Source: Durusdinium trenchii
Lineage: Eukaryota > Sar > Dinophyceae > Suessiales > Symbiodiniaceae
Assembly (NCBI GenBank): GCA_963970005.1
Contig: CAXAMN010026384.1
Span: forward strand, 181,761 to 245,760
Direction of reading: 5' to 3'
Length of the DNA: 64,000 nt
How positions within the stretch are numbered: the first letter of the stretch is position 1; each line of letters opens with the position of its first letter. The notes under the pieces are model-generated. The model saw only the letters and a list, made by a program, of their open reading frames with translations, ran no database searches and was not told where the DNA came from. Positions 36,301-49,600 of the stretch are shown one piece after another. The translations under genes and the position numbers were made by a program.

Positions 36301-39300
36301 CTGGAGGATGAATTTGCGCGCCTTTTTTTGGCACGAAACCACAGTCTCGCAGCACTTCGATGTCAAAATCGCAACGATTTTTGAGTCGTTTTCATGTACG
36401 ACATGCTGCAACAAACCTTTCACATCAATGCAAAACACGGTCACACACCGGACATTCGTCATCATTGACCACGTGAAGATTTGACAAATGTCCTCAACCG
36501 CACGCGCAGAAACGAGCCCGGCGGGTTGTTTTTGATTGTGACAAATGACTCTGGGTTCTTCAACCGCATCAATTGAAAGTCACGACTTACTGGCAAATGT
36601 GTATCTTCTAAAAATATTGACCGTGCTTCCACCATCCTGTGGAGTCCACTATATAATCGGACTGAACGTGTGCAAAGAGTTGGTACAGTATCGGATACAA
36701 GCAATGTGCTAGTACAGTGTACCTTTTGATCTTACGACGTTCATCAATCACCATCCTGAAGTACATAGAATTTCGGTGCAACTCAATCCCGCGGCACTCA
36801 ACCCCAAAAAAGTATATAATACATAGAATATCGAGGTCCCTAAAATCATCTGCAAGATTGTGTTATTGAAACACCCGCTTGCCCCGATCGAAACACCGCG
36901 CACCAACTTAGATATTCCAAGATATTCCAAGTCCCAAATTGATCCGCTTGGGAATATTCCAAGTAATACCCTGTTCTTTTGGTCAAAGCAGGGTACTTAC
37001 GGAATGTACTTTGGCGGCTTAATTCCGTATTCTATGTACTAAAGGACGGTTATAAGTCCAGCCGAGCCTTTTAAAGAAGGCATAATACAACACTGATTGC
37101 AGCAGACTCCACCGTGCAGTGCATAGTCCTTGTATGTTCTTGTATTAAAACAACAAGAGCCTCGCGTGGTGGAATGTGTGTTTCACAAGCTTTTTGCCAG
37201 TCGATCGCACGCAAAATGTGCATGAAACCAGGACCCTTGTTGAAATAGTATCCTGCTAGCAAATTGCTGTTCTCAACTGGATGCCCCATAAGAAACCTGA
37301 CACCCCCGCCCCCAAGACCGATATACAGTATGTCTTCGGGAACCGTCTCATCGTTCTTGGAAAAACCCTGAAATGGTTGGGGTCAATATTCACCCCACTT
37401 AATCCCGCACAAATAACGTCAGTTCTATGTTTGTGGCTATATTCAGCATGGTGCAGAAGATCCTTGGGATTGGTGATTTGGTTTGGAATGCGGTGTAGGC
37501 ATTCCAGCGCTTGGCTTTTCACTTGGCATTCTGAAATTCACTTGACCAAGCAAAGATGCCTACTCCATCATCTCCGGTGCAAGCAGTTGCGTGATTTTCT
37601 TTGTGTTCTTTTCTCATTGATGTATTTTGTTGCTTCCGCAACCTTCACCACGATTTTGAATGCATTGGATGTGCCGAGAGCAAAGCAGAAATGCCGGTTC
37701 GGTCAGTTGAACACCGCCTGCAGCGCCTGAGGTCTTGATTCATGCAGCCGCAGGTGGTGTGGGCTTGGTGGCAATACAATATGCAAAATATGTGGGGGCA
37801 GAGGTTTTTGCCACTGCAGGGGCGGAGGACGGCACTGTTTACATGTCCACGTTAAAGTTGCCAAATTAACGTTGTTTCAGGAGAAACATCAATATTTGCG
37901 AAGCCTGGGTGTGAAATATATTACGAGTAGCCGCAACGGAAGCAAATTTGAAGAAGACATGACAAATTTCCTGGCCAAAGACGGCGCAGCGGGAGTGGAT
38001 GTCGTTTTAAACAGCCTCAGCCACGACGACTACATCTCGCGCTCCCTCGCGTGCCTGAAAAGTGGTGGCCGGTTTATTGAGATTGGCAAAAGAGGCATTT
38101 GGAGCCACAAGCATTGAACTTAGAGCAGCAGTCGCCAGCATTTTGAAGAGTTATAGAACTCAAACCTAAGTGCTCAAAGCAGCTCAGATCCACGGTCTTG
38201 AGGCAAATGTGGGACGTTCGTCCAGATGTGATGTATGAGAAGATTGCAGCTGATACGATGATGGAAAAGGAGTCTTGGAGGTGAGGTTTGTCTGATTTTC
38301 ATGATACATTCACAGGTCATTCGCAGGGACAAATGTTGCGTGGTACTTGTTTCTTTGCAGGTATAATGCATACCTGAAGCGACTGCTGATGCGGGTCGAA
38401 GCTGGTGCGTTGAGCCCTATCAACATGCATGTGTTCCAGGGCTTGGAAGAAGGCCAGCGCTGTGTTCTGACAGAACTTCAGCATCTTGGAACTAAAGAGT
38501 GCATTGCTGCCCGTTTTACAAAAGCAATTCCCGCTAGGTGTGCACGCACTGCAGTTTCTGCAGCGTGCACAGAACATTGGGAAGGTGGTCATCTCTGAGT
38601 CTGAATCTTGGACGGCTCGGGATTTAACAGCTTCGTGCCTGAAACAATTCCCAACCTTCATGTTTTGGCAGCCACATCAGTCCCATAAGGACTTGCTACA
38701 ACTGCCTTCAATGCCAGTCTTTGTATATATAGTGCTTGTATGACCTCAGTCTTTGAGGCCCAGCAAGATTTGCCAAGATGCTGGAGGCCTTGGTATGCAC
38801 CTTCTCAGTGGAGGCACTGGCGCTTTAGGAATCGTCAAGACCTGAGGTCTGTGTGTGTGTGAGTCCAGTCCTGTTTCCAAGGAACTTGGCCACATTCACT
38901 AAAGAGCTAAACCATTCCACCGAATTCATTGTACAGTCCAGCGTGGGGGCAGCAGTGATCCTTTCAACAGCCACTGCCTAACAAAGAAGCTGTTGATCGG
39001 ATGTGATATTCGGAGAGGACGCTCTCTGAACGTACCTGCGCATGCACTTTTGGTTTAAACCATACTGTTTAGGCTGACTCTTCCACCTTACCGTTGCGAG
39101 CAGGGCCATTTTTAGGTTTCAGGTTCCAGCGCTCTAGATGGGTAATGCAGTAACTAACTTTCGGGAAGTTCCAAACTGATATGGCTTTTGCGAGCATGGA
39201 TCTAAGTGTGTTTCGCAGCATCGTTCCACTGCGGTATGCTGTGTGATCCCTACGGGGCGCGTTGAGCACAGACCCTCAAGGGTGATTATTCAGTGCATTT

Positions 39301-40595
39301 TCGTTCCTGCACAACTCTCACTGACTCAGCTGTTTGCTCGAGATTGCTGATATGAAGCTGCAGAGCTGCCTGACAAACTTTCCCAGAATGTCATGCCATG
39401 CCGCTAAGTATTCACCTGTACAGTACCATGACATGCCGCTAAGTAATCAAGTTCCGGAGCAGGTTCCGGAGCACGTTCCGGGGGAGGTCGGGGGGGTTCG
39501 GGAAAATGACCCCTGACCAGGTTCAGGGGGTCCGGAGCAGGCTGGACCAGGTTCTGGAGCAGGAGGAGGTTTTGGCAGGTTCTGGAGCCAATTGCGCAAA
39601 AAGGTGCCAGAGCTTCTGGAGCAGGTTTCGGAGCAGTGTGGTTGATAATTTTACACCTTCACTGGTTCTTCTTTGCTTTTTTGGGGTTCGATGCTTGAAT
39701 CTTTTGACGTGGGCCCGCCGTGAAAAGTTATAAGCAGCATGAAGCCTGATGGTTTGCCCAAAAAATTTTTCAAAAGCGCGTAGCTGTCGGTGATTTTGCT
39801 TGGGCTTATGTTTTTCAAAACCCCGTGATCTTATAACACCAGGTTCCCTACATTAGCCACCACTCACAAAATAGATAATCATCATCATCATCATCGTCGT
39901 CGTCGTCGGCGGCGGCGGCGTTGTCTCCATCTAAAATTTTTCACAACGGCAAAGTTTTAGAGTCTTCAGCCATAGTATAGATCGTTGCAGGCCGGAGCAA
40001 GCGCCGGAGCTGGTTCCGGAGCAAGGAGGTTTCAGATCAGGTTCGGAGCAGGTTCTGGAGCAGGTTGCGGAGGAAGGTTTCGGAGGAGGTTGCGGAGCAG
40101 GTTCCGGAGGCGGGTTCCTGAACAGTCTCACGAGCAGGTTCCGGAGGAGGTTCCGGAGCACAGAGCGATGATCGCGTGAAACGCTCAACGCGCAGTCAAT
40201 CTGCAAAAGGTTTTGCGCAACTAAAATCGAAACATCATGAAGATTCAAACCATCGCAGCATTCTTGTGACTTTTTCGTAGTTGCTTTTTCGAACATCAGA
40301 TGACGTTTCGCAGCATTGCAGCAATGAGTGCGGCGGCTTGGTGGGTTTCCTGGGAATCTTTGGTTTGTGACAAAAACATACAACACGCTTCTAGCTGTTA
40401 GCTGACTTTCCTTGAATTTCTTTTTGCAAATTCTGCACTGAAACCTCTCACCCTCCAGCAGACACTTCTACTGGGAAGAATAGCCTTTGACCACAGCTTT
40501 CCATGAAGATTCAGTGAACTTTCATCGACGTGCTTCAAAAGTCTAAAGGCTGAAAGCCTCAGCAATCATATCATCTCAACTTTCACAATTGCCTG

Positions 40596-40639
<44 letters not shown>

Positions 40640-43600
40640 GCTACTAGTGCGACCACGACCACGACCACGCCCACGACCACGACTACGACCACGACTACGA
40701 CCACGACCACGACTACGTCCACCACCACTACTACCACCACCACCACTACTACTTCCACCACCACCACCAACTGCGTAGCGGCTTCATAGTCTGTTCTAAC
40801 GGCTCAATAGCTTGATGTAACGGCGCAACGGCTTAATAACTGTTGTCAAAACGTAACAGCTTGATACGAAACGCGGGACCATGCTGAGTACACCCCGGAA
40901 AAGCACAAAGAAACAAGTTGACCTTTTACTCAAATGTTGTTTCTTGTTTTTTTCGCCTCCATCCTTAAGTGTCTTAAGTGCAGACGTGTTGTTGCAGCTT
41001 GAGGTGACCGCGCAGTTTTTGGCAGAAGAAGGAACAAAAAACCTTTGCCTCCTTTCACGAAGTGGGCGTGTGCCAGCAGAGGTGCGGATGAAATTTGAGT
41101 CAAACAGTAAAGGAATGATTTGTCTTTCTTCCCTTGCCACAAATGAGGTGCAAACACGTTGGGATTGGCTGCAGGCGCAATCCAAGCCCAGCAGCTTTGC
41201 CAAAAGCATTTTTGTTGCTTGAGGTTCTAGGCCAATTCATCTCCCTCGTCCAGTCAGTGCACCTCACTGCAAATAACAATTATATAATAGGACTGATGCG
41301 CAGAATGAGATGATGCCAAGCTACCAAGCTCATCATCAGTGTAGCCCAAGCTCCAAGTCAATGGGCTTGGGTGGGATTGTATCGCAACACAGGTTCCCGA
41401 TTAAACCGATTAAAATTTTGGGTGAGGCTGTAGTCAGTAGTTTGTTACAGTTTCTTTTCTTTTTTTCGGACTGGCTTCCGATATGGCTTTTGCTGGAGCC
41501 AGTGTCCATGTGGAGGCGAGTTGCGTCCAAGTTGTCATCAAGCGGGGGGACGTGTCTGAAGAACATGCTGTGAAGATGCTCAGCAAAGACCTTGGCAAGT
41601 CAGGCGCAGCAATCTTATGTGCACTTGATTGCAGAAATTCACAGCTTATCTTCCCAAGCAGGTCCATGCATGTCCCTGCTGCACTTGGCGGGTGCATTAG
41701 CTGATGCGATGCTTCCAGCTTTGGACAGAGAATTGTTTCAGAAGCGCCTTGGCAAGTCTTCCACTTTAGTTCCCCAAACAGTGTGGCCACACTAGGGGTT
41801 CTTATGGTAGGTGTCAGATTGATCGGAGGTTCTCATCGGCGTGCGCGGCTAATTCGCTGCTATTTACAGCGCGCTCATTCACGTGGAGATCTTAAGTGCA
41901 TTTCGACTGCGCAGGCTCGTAGAATCTTGTGGGCTGGCCCGGGTGCTCTTCTCGACTGCGCTCTCGTTATTGTGCCGCGTGCGTTTTTGGAATTTCGTGG
42001 CAGGCACCAGCAGAACCGCGTTTTTTTTTGGTGGTCCCAAGTTGACGTGGATGGTCGATCAAGAACAAAGCTTCTCCTGTACGGAATTGGCTGTGGTGTT
42101 CCATGCTTCAGGACATCGCGCACAAAACGATTTCTAAACGCAGACCTTTTTTCACCTGTACAAGGCCATACGCGAGTGTATGCAACACATCAGCAAAATG
42201 CCTGAGTGCGACGGACTTTTGTGACAGGTGCAGGCAGGAGATGAGGTTTTGTGTCGATGTGCAGGCTTTGTGGCCGGCAGGTTTCGTGGCAGATTTCGTG
42301 ACAGGTGCAGCGCTGAACTTTGAAGTGCAGATTTCGTTGCAGGCGCTTCAAGTGCATTTTGTGCGGCTGCCGCAGTGCTTTGTGTGCACATTTCGCGACA
42401 GGGGCAGTGTTTCGTTTCTGTGCACCATCACCACCGCCACCATCACCACCGCCACCATCACCACCACCATCACCGCCACCACCATCACACCACCACCACC
42501 ACCACCACCACCGCCACCATCCAGTCCAATATTCGTTTCTGTGGTTTCGAATGCCTCACTGAAAACCCGCGCTGAGCTACTATTCTTTCGAAAACAACTG
42601 GCCAATAAAAAATATAACATCACAGGGTCCACAATCCCCGAGGTCATCAGGAAGATTCAGCCCGAACTGTTTCAATGTGAGAGGCTGACCCAGTTCGTGG
42701 TTCCATCCGTGAATGAACATCGCTTCAGAAGTTTGCTCTTTATTTGGGCAAGATCGGATCGAAGGTTCGTGCCAGTGAAATCACGCGTTTGTTGATCGAT
42801 GTTCTCACGACTTCATCAGGTGGTTTTGCGCAACTGAGTTATCTTAAAGAGGTCAAGAATCTTGGAGTGATTTCTGTGACCCGAGAATTTGACGTGAAGC
42901 TCGTGCGATCCTGTTTGATTGACTGGGTTCGTTCAATTCCTTCCGAGCACTGCCATGTTTTGGTTTTGATTTGGTGCAGCCCGCCATGCACAGGAGGCAG
43001 TCTCCTTTGAACTTGATCAGTCCTCCAAGGCGAACCGACTTAATGTCATCCGCCGAAGGTATCATCGAGCGCAAGTGCCCAAGACATCAGAGGATCAATC
43101 ACCAGCATCTTGAGGGCCTAGGAACATATCCACTGAGTTTGGCACTCTCACAGCAGATCGGCTCGTGGTTCCTAGGCAAGACCATGAGTTCAGTGGCAGC
43201 CGCGTGAAGGGATGAAGAGATCTTGAACCCATATCATATCAGTGCTTAAAACGCAATCATCATTTGGGATGTTTTAGCGCAATATGTTTCTCTATGTCTA
43301 GAAGACTCTTGTGAAAACGCACACAACGTGTGGATACATTTCATCCTTGCTTGAAGCACCAACGATGGCTCCGAAGTCTCGAGTTATGATTTCGGTTGAC
43401 TTTCCTTCGCCTGTGGAAGTTGAAGTGAGAGTTGGCGCCGGAAGCCAACAACGTCGAGATCAAGATGCCGACACCAAAGTTCATCGAGAAGTCTGAAGCT
43501 CCTGGCCGAAAGACCAAGGATCCAAGCGCAAGATCATTCAGTGACCATCAAGTGAAAAAGTCAGGTGGACCAGAGGGCACTGACAGCTCTCTGCCTTGAC

Positions 43601-46600
43601 CTCTCGTTGAGTCGCCGCCCAGGCCTTTGCCGACATCAGAGTCCACTGTAACTTCAGATTCATCCACTCTGAGGGTTCGATCCTACTTTCATTGGAGCAC
43701 TTGCGGAATGGTGAGGAAGAAGCAGAGGGATCAATTATATATATATATATCATATATCCCTCACTTCAGCTGTGCCCCAATTGCAATCCAAATCAGCCAA
43801 TCCGCGCTGACCAAAGGTTGGCGTTATTCTCGGCAAGGCATCCCCAGTGAATGCACTCTGTCGGCAGAGTGCTTAGAGAGCTATGACCGCTTGGTCTCTG
43901 GGCGCCGGCATGGCCGGCAGTGTATCTTTGCTTTATAAAATCGTTTGATGGTTGTGCGAGTAGGTGATAAATTGAACTTCGCTTTTTTGGCAAAATTGCG
44001 CTGGTGTCTTCACCATCTTCATTTGATTGCTGCCATTGCCACTTGCATCCTCTCGATTATAGGTCAGTTCAGACCATGATTCGAGCAAGCTTTCAAGAGC
44101 TTCAAATGCATAACTCCAACACGCATGGTTGCGGGGGGTGTGAAAGGTTGAACTTCATGACCCCTCCATGTCCAACCATTCGTGTTCTCATATTGGCCAC
44201 CGTCCGTTTGCTCGGAGCAAATCAGTCTGGTTGCATATCATCAGGCCTGTTTTTGACCACGGTTTTTGAGCAGCGCGATCCGTCGCAGCCGGATGGCACA
44301 AATCAGAGAAGTGTACCAAGTTCGTCCTTGGAGCGTGGTTCCAACAATGACACGCGCCAAACCGGCGTGGCTCAAGCGTCAAAAAGACGCATCAGGGTTG
44401 AGCGGAGATCGCGAGTCGTTCCATTAGATTGCTTCACCACCAGCATCACCACCCTCACCACAATCAGCATCACCACCATCACCACTATCGTCACCACCAC
44501 CACCACCACCCCACCACCACCACCACCCCCACCACCCCCACTACCCCCACCACCCCCACCACCCCCACCACCCCCACCACCCCCCCCACCCCCATCATCA
44601 TCATCATCATCACCACCATCACCATCATCACCACCGCCACCGCCATCACCATCAGCGCCGCCATCACCACCATCATCATCACCATCACCATCCTAACACC
44701 ATCCTAAACACCATCACCACCACCATCACCACCATCATCACCACCGCCACTGTCACCACCATTATCACCACCATCATAACCACCAGCATCACCACCATCA
44801 CCCCTCTCTCAACCCCAGCCTAGATGTCCAAACCTTCCGTTTCTGCACCTCTAGAGTTTAGACCTTTAGATACACTGTTTGGGGTCTCTTGCCGAGATAA
44901 ACTTTCCAGCTGTCATTGCCAGAATGCACCCTTGTCATTAGAGAAGCAGTCTATCTATCTCAAGGAAAACTGCAAAACCCTTTGTTGTCTTGTGTGGTGC
45001 CCCAATGATTCCACGGAAGCCGCTTTACGATTGCCATAGGTCGTATGGACCAAAAATCCATGGCCTGCGCCATATCTTGCGTCACGTGGATTTCAAGGAG
45101 TGACCAAAATGAGAAGGTTGGCAAAACTTGCAATTCCGGTGTGACTTTCAATGTCATTGCCCATGTCTTTTTCCTCAAGATTTTGACTTCTGGCTTTGCA
45201 GCAGGACTCGGCATCTTTTGTGCTGTTCTCATCAACTTCTTCCCTGTTTGGTGCTCCAGGATTCTTGGTTGAGTCATTCAGATGGATTGCTGGCCTGCAG
45301 TGAATCAAATCGGGTGTTGTACCAGGACAGGGCAACTACGCAGCGGCAAATTCCACACTGGATGCCTTTGCTCCATATTGGTCTGCAAGAGGAAGCGATG
45401 GCCTTGGGGACAAATCATTTGAGGACAAACCATGACGACAAACGATTTGGGGTCGCTAGTGCGATTTCAGGTCCAACGATCGCCGTTCAGTGGGGCCCAT
45501 GGGTCTGGAGCTTAGGATTCAATACCTTTGATTCAACATTTCATGTGTTTTGTGTAGCTGCAGCGAAGCGTCGCGCGTTTTTCTCGCTGCAAAATGAGCC
45601 TGTATGTTGCGGAATGACATGTTAGTCATGTGCACAGCAATGCGGTCAAGACTGTTTGCTAGAATAGTCCGTATGTTCTGACATGCTGCCTTCTTGACAC
45701 TGTACACTGGGCTGGACTTCGTCCGCCCTGGAACCACTGGCGCTGTCGGTGGCTGTGGTATACATCACCACATCCTGACTGCCGATGACAAGATAGCGCT
45801 CTGCTGGCGCTGGAATGTCAACTGGTTTTCACTGGCTTCAAATGCTTGGCGTAAAGCTTCAAGCTTCTCTAGGTCCTTTTGACCATGAAGCTTATCGATT
45901 CTCTGGTAGCGCTTGTAGACGATGTTTGGGTCATCTTGCTCTTCTGTCTGGCAGTCTTTGTTGTCTTTCCCCATCATGATCATCATGGCTCTTCTCCTTC
46001 ATGAACCATTGGAGAAATTTCCACATGCCCATAGCCACGCTCAAGGCTCCAACCACCTTGACAACTAGCATGTTCGACATTGCATAGTCAAGCCATGTGC
46101 TTCCTTCATTTTCTCCTCTGCCCTCACCGGTCATCAAGCTGAGTAGCATCACAAGTGCGGTTCTCATCTCGCCCTTGTTGCTGTTCACCACTCTATTCAC
46201 CTTCTGTTGCATTTGCATCTTCTGTTCTGTTTGCTTGTACTCACTCCCCGATCTCAACATCGAACTCATCCACCAAGTTCAAGATGTAGGCCAAAGCTTT
46301 CAGCCTGAACTGACTCAAACTCTTCGTTCCTGTGTAAGGATTCAACCTCGGGGATCGGTGTTATCTCGATGCTGTTCTGAACCTTTTCCTGAATCCACAT
46401 CATGCCCGAGTCAATGTGTCTCACCCTGCCAACTCCTTGTCGTGATGTCATTGACCTTGCTGCTGATAAGTCACTGCGTGCCTTGATTCTGGGACTTGAT
46501 CCCAACATGAACTCGACGACATGCTTCATAAACAAAGCTTCTGAGCATCCTGCCACTATGGCAGTGAATTCGGCTTCACCACTTGAAAGTGCCATCGACT

Positions 46601-49600
46601 TTTGGCTTCGAACCTTTGATTCAATCAGACATCCATCCAGGAATATGTGAAGGCAACTCAAACTTTTCCTGGTCTGCTTGCATCCTGCTAGATCTGCGTC
46701 CGTGATGACTTCAATCAGGTGGTGCTGCTGCTCTTCAATGTCATGGATTTCTCGATGGTCCAGCACTGACCGTCCTTTATTGGGTCTTCTTCAACTTGAT
46801 GCCATACTTTGCTGTACCGTTGAGGTAGCTTGCCAAATGAGTCACATGTTTCACCTGGGTATTCAATGGCTTCGACATCATCCTTGCAAGCATATTATGT
46901 ATTGCATACTGTGCGTTTGGGCATTCACCACTGATGTACATCATCTTTCCAACGCAACTCCTGAACTTTGTGCAATCTTTGCTGTCAAGCTCTTCACCAT
47001 GCTGCACGTTGTTGATGTCTGTTGCACAAGGAATGGCTTTGGGTTTCTTCTTCCCGACTCCTCACATCTCTGTCAACTCCTCTACGTGTTACCATCTCGT
47101 GTGATGCTGTACTTTCGTTTCAAGTACATGAACTCATCAATGTTCTTGAACGGTCCTTCAATGTCCATCTTCCAACCTGCCTTCGTCTTGAGGTAGTCAA
47201 TGAAGTTGTTCATGGCTGTTTTGCTCCCAAGCAACAACAGATCGTCCACATGAACACTAATCACCAGATCTTTCAACTTGAACAATGTAGGTTGCATCAC
47301 GTCTGCAACACCTCCCAATGCTCTGACTGTTGCATTGAAAAGCTCGAACCATTGCTTTGCTAGGTAACCATCTGTCCAACCTGTAGTACTTGTCCCTGTA
47401 CTTGATGGCATTCTTTTCACCTGTTGGCTGCTTCGACATCAAAAATGCGTCTTTCACATCTGCGATCATCAACTGCCATGTGCCCTACATTTGCAGCAAA
47501 ATGTATGCAAAGATTCGCGGCGCAACTTGTGCTGAAGTTGGTGCAAAGGTATCATGTTCTTCAAACATTGTTCCTCGCTTGAACTGTCTTGCTACCAACC
47601 TTGCTCTTCGAAACCATCCGTCGTAACCAGTCTGATTGAGATCAGGTTATATCCTTTGCTTTCTTCTTCACAGATAGCCACAATGGCTGGAGTCTCTATC
47701 ACCAGAAGAACTTGCCAAGTTGGACGTCATTGCAGAAGACGAGGAGATCCACAGACTCGAAGCTCTGGTGGGTGTTCGCCCTCACCGATGTATCCTTCAT
47801 TCTTCATTTCATCTTTCGGCTCCTCTTCAAAGAGCTCTTCTTCACCCCAAATGTCTGTGGCCATAATGTCTGGGTCATCACCCACATACTCCCTTTTCAC
47901 TCGCTTGATGTCACCTGCATAGCTCGGTGGGAACAGGCTTTCTGATCTGGGGCTTCCTTCTGCAATCTCTTCTGCGCTTGGTTTCACCCCATGGTCTTCA
48001 CCTGAAATCTCTGTCTTCTTTCTTCGATTGTGCTGCCTTGTTGTCATCAGACTTTCTCTTCCTCTCATCAACGTCTTCACTCCGTGTCACTCGATGCTGC
48101 CTGACTTCCTTGGCTCGGGATTCCTCCCGATGAAGCCCGGCTTCCCTGAATCAGGATTCCTTCCGATGGGATCACTAGATCTTCATACTTTCTCTTTGCT
48201 GATCCTGCCTCAAGTGGTACTGGCGTTTGTGGTGCTCGAAATCCCGGTGTCAGCGGTGCTGCTTGTGGCCTTGGAGTTGTTGGTACTCCTGGCCTTGGTG
48301 TCATGCTACCCATATAAGCGCTGGTATCGCCAATCCCATAGCTATTTCCCTTGAAACATCTAGCACCTCTTCCTCAGTGGCATCATACACTGGGATAGCA
48401 TCTCTTCGTTTTTTCCACCATGTTTCAGGCTGTTGAATTGTTCTGGAAGTCTTCTCACACTCCTGGCTTCGACTGCACCTGATGGTGTCAGAATCACGTG
48501 GCAATCTGACCATGTCGACTTGCCAACCTGAACTACTCGTTTGAACACCACATCTCCCTTGTTGGGACTCTGTGCCTTGTACAGCACGCTCTCACCAAAA
48601 GCACAAACTGTGCCTTTGTACTGCTTGCCATATTGCAGCTCATAGGATGTCATCTTGTCTGGCTCTAGCACGGATCTAGCACGGAATCGATTGATCAACC
48701 ATGCTCCTGCCTGAATGGATAGATGTCCGTGTCACCTCCAATGTGGTGGCAGCACCTCTCCTGGCAGAACTCTCTGATGCAGTTGCCCATGCGCCTCACG
48801 CTCTGGATTGCTCTCTCAGCTGCTCCATGACTTCTGTCTTGAGACCTAGTCGTGCTCTTGTTTGTTGGATGGCCTTCAAGATCTGTAAACAGCTTCTCTC
48901 GCCATCTGCTTGCAGGATCAGGTCTTCCTGGTTGCTGTTGTGGAGGCTGAATCGAACCAATTCTTCGACCGCATGCTTCAAACTGGCCCTTGGCTGGAAC
49001 TGGAAGTGCTATGACAGCTCTTGTGTCTGAAATCGTTGCAACTAGCAGCGTCCCATGTTGGCTGGGATAGTCTTCTGGCGTCACAAACTCTCCAGGAACT
49101 GTCTCGTAGTTCTCGTTGGGGAAGGTGTAGGCAAAATCAAATGACAAAGCAGTCTTTTCGTTGTGATCTTTTGTTTTGTGACTATCTTCTTTGGATCTGG
49201 TTGCCAGACATGCCTCACACCATGACTCAAAAAGGAATGTGAGTCAAATTGTGATGATCCTGGACTTCTCTGCTTGGCGTTTTTGGTACTTTGATGGAGA
49301 CGGCTTTTCGGCTGTTCTCCTCATAGAGTTTCTTTGCGGTGCCAGCTTCCAATTCCCACTGAAGCGTCAAAACTTGAAATTGCGCAATCTTCTTAGCAGC
49401 TTCTTCTTCGTGCCACTTGTTGGCAGACCTCTGAGTGAGCACGCCTCTCATAGGACCTTTGCTTCATCCTCCAGCTTGTAGATCTTGTTGTCAATGGCAA
49501 TCTCCTTGGCTGGATCTCTCTCGTGGTGTTGTGGTTCTTCTTTTGCAAGTGCTGCCTCATCTGCTTCACCTGTCTCATACTCGTCCTCATCATCCCACTC

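Larger units (their letters stand above)
38834..41003 (+). other. 2.2 kb intron in the KR with minisatellites
   Basis: No gene. It contains a diverged repeat D (39150-39280), two blocks of a 12-bp G-rich minisatellite, a trinucleotide run at 39874-39920 and a (ACT/ACG)n block at 40593-40775. Confidence 0.75.
41752..45204 (+). other. 3.4 kb intronic region with microsatellites and an unassigned protein-like stretch
   Basis: It should contain at least one missed KR exon (PKxxGAxxLH). It holds a minisatellite block at 42225-42410, (CAC)n-type runs at 42424-42530 and 44430-44815, an (AT)n run at 43736-43752, and the open region at 42560-43010. Confidence 0.6.

Noticed and set aside
40576..40789. 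Poly-Val and poly-Thr open frames
   Set aside because: Microsatellite translation.
44004..44707. Proline- or His-rich open frames
   Set aside because: Mostly (CAC/CCC)n; the non-repeat part has no recognisable domain.
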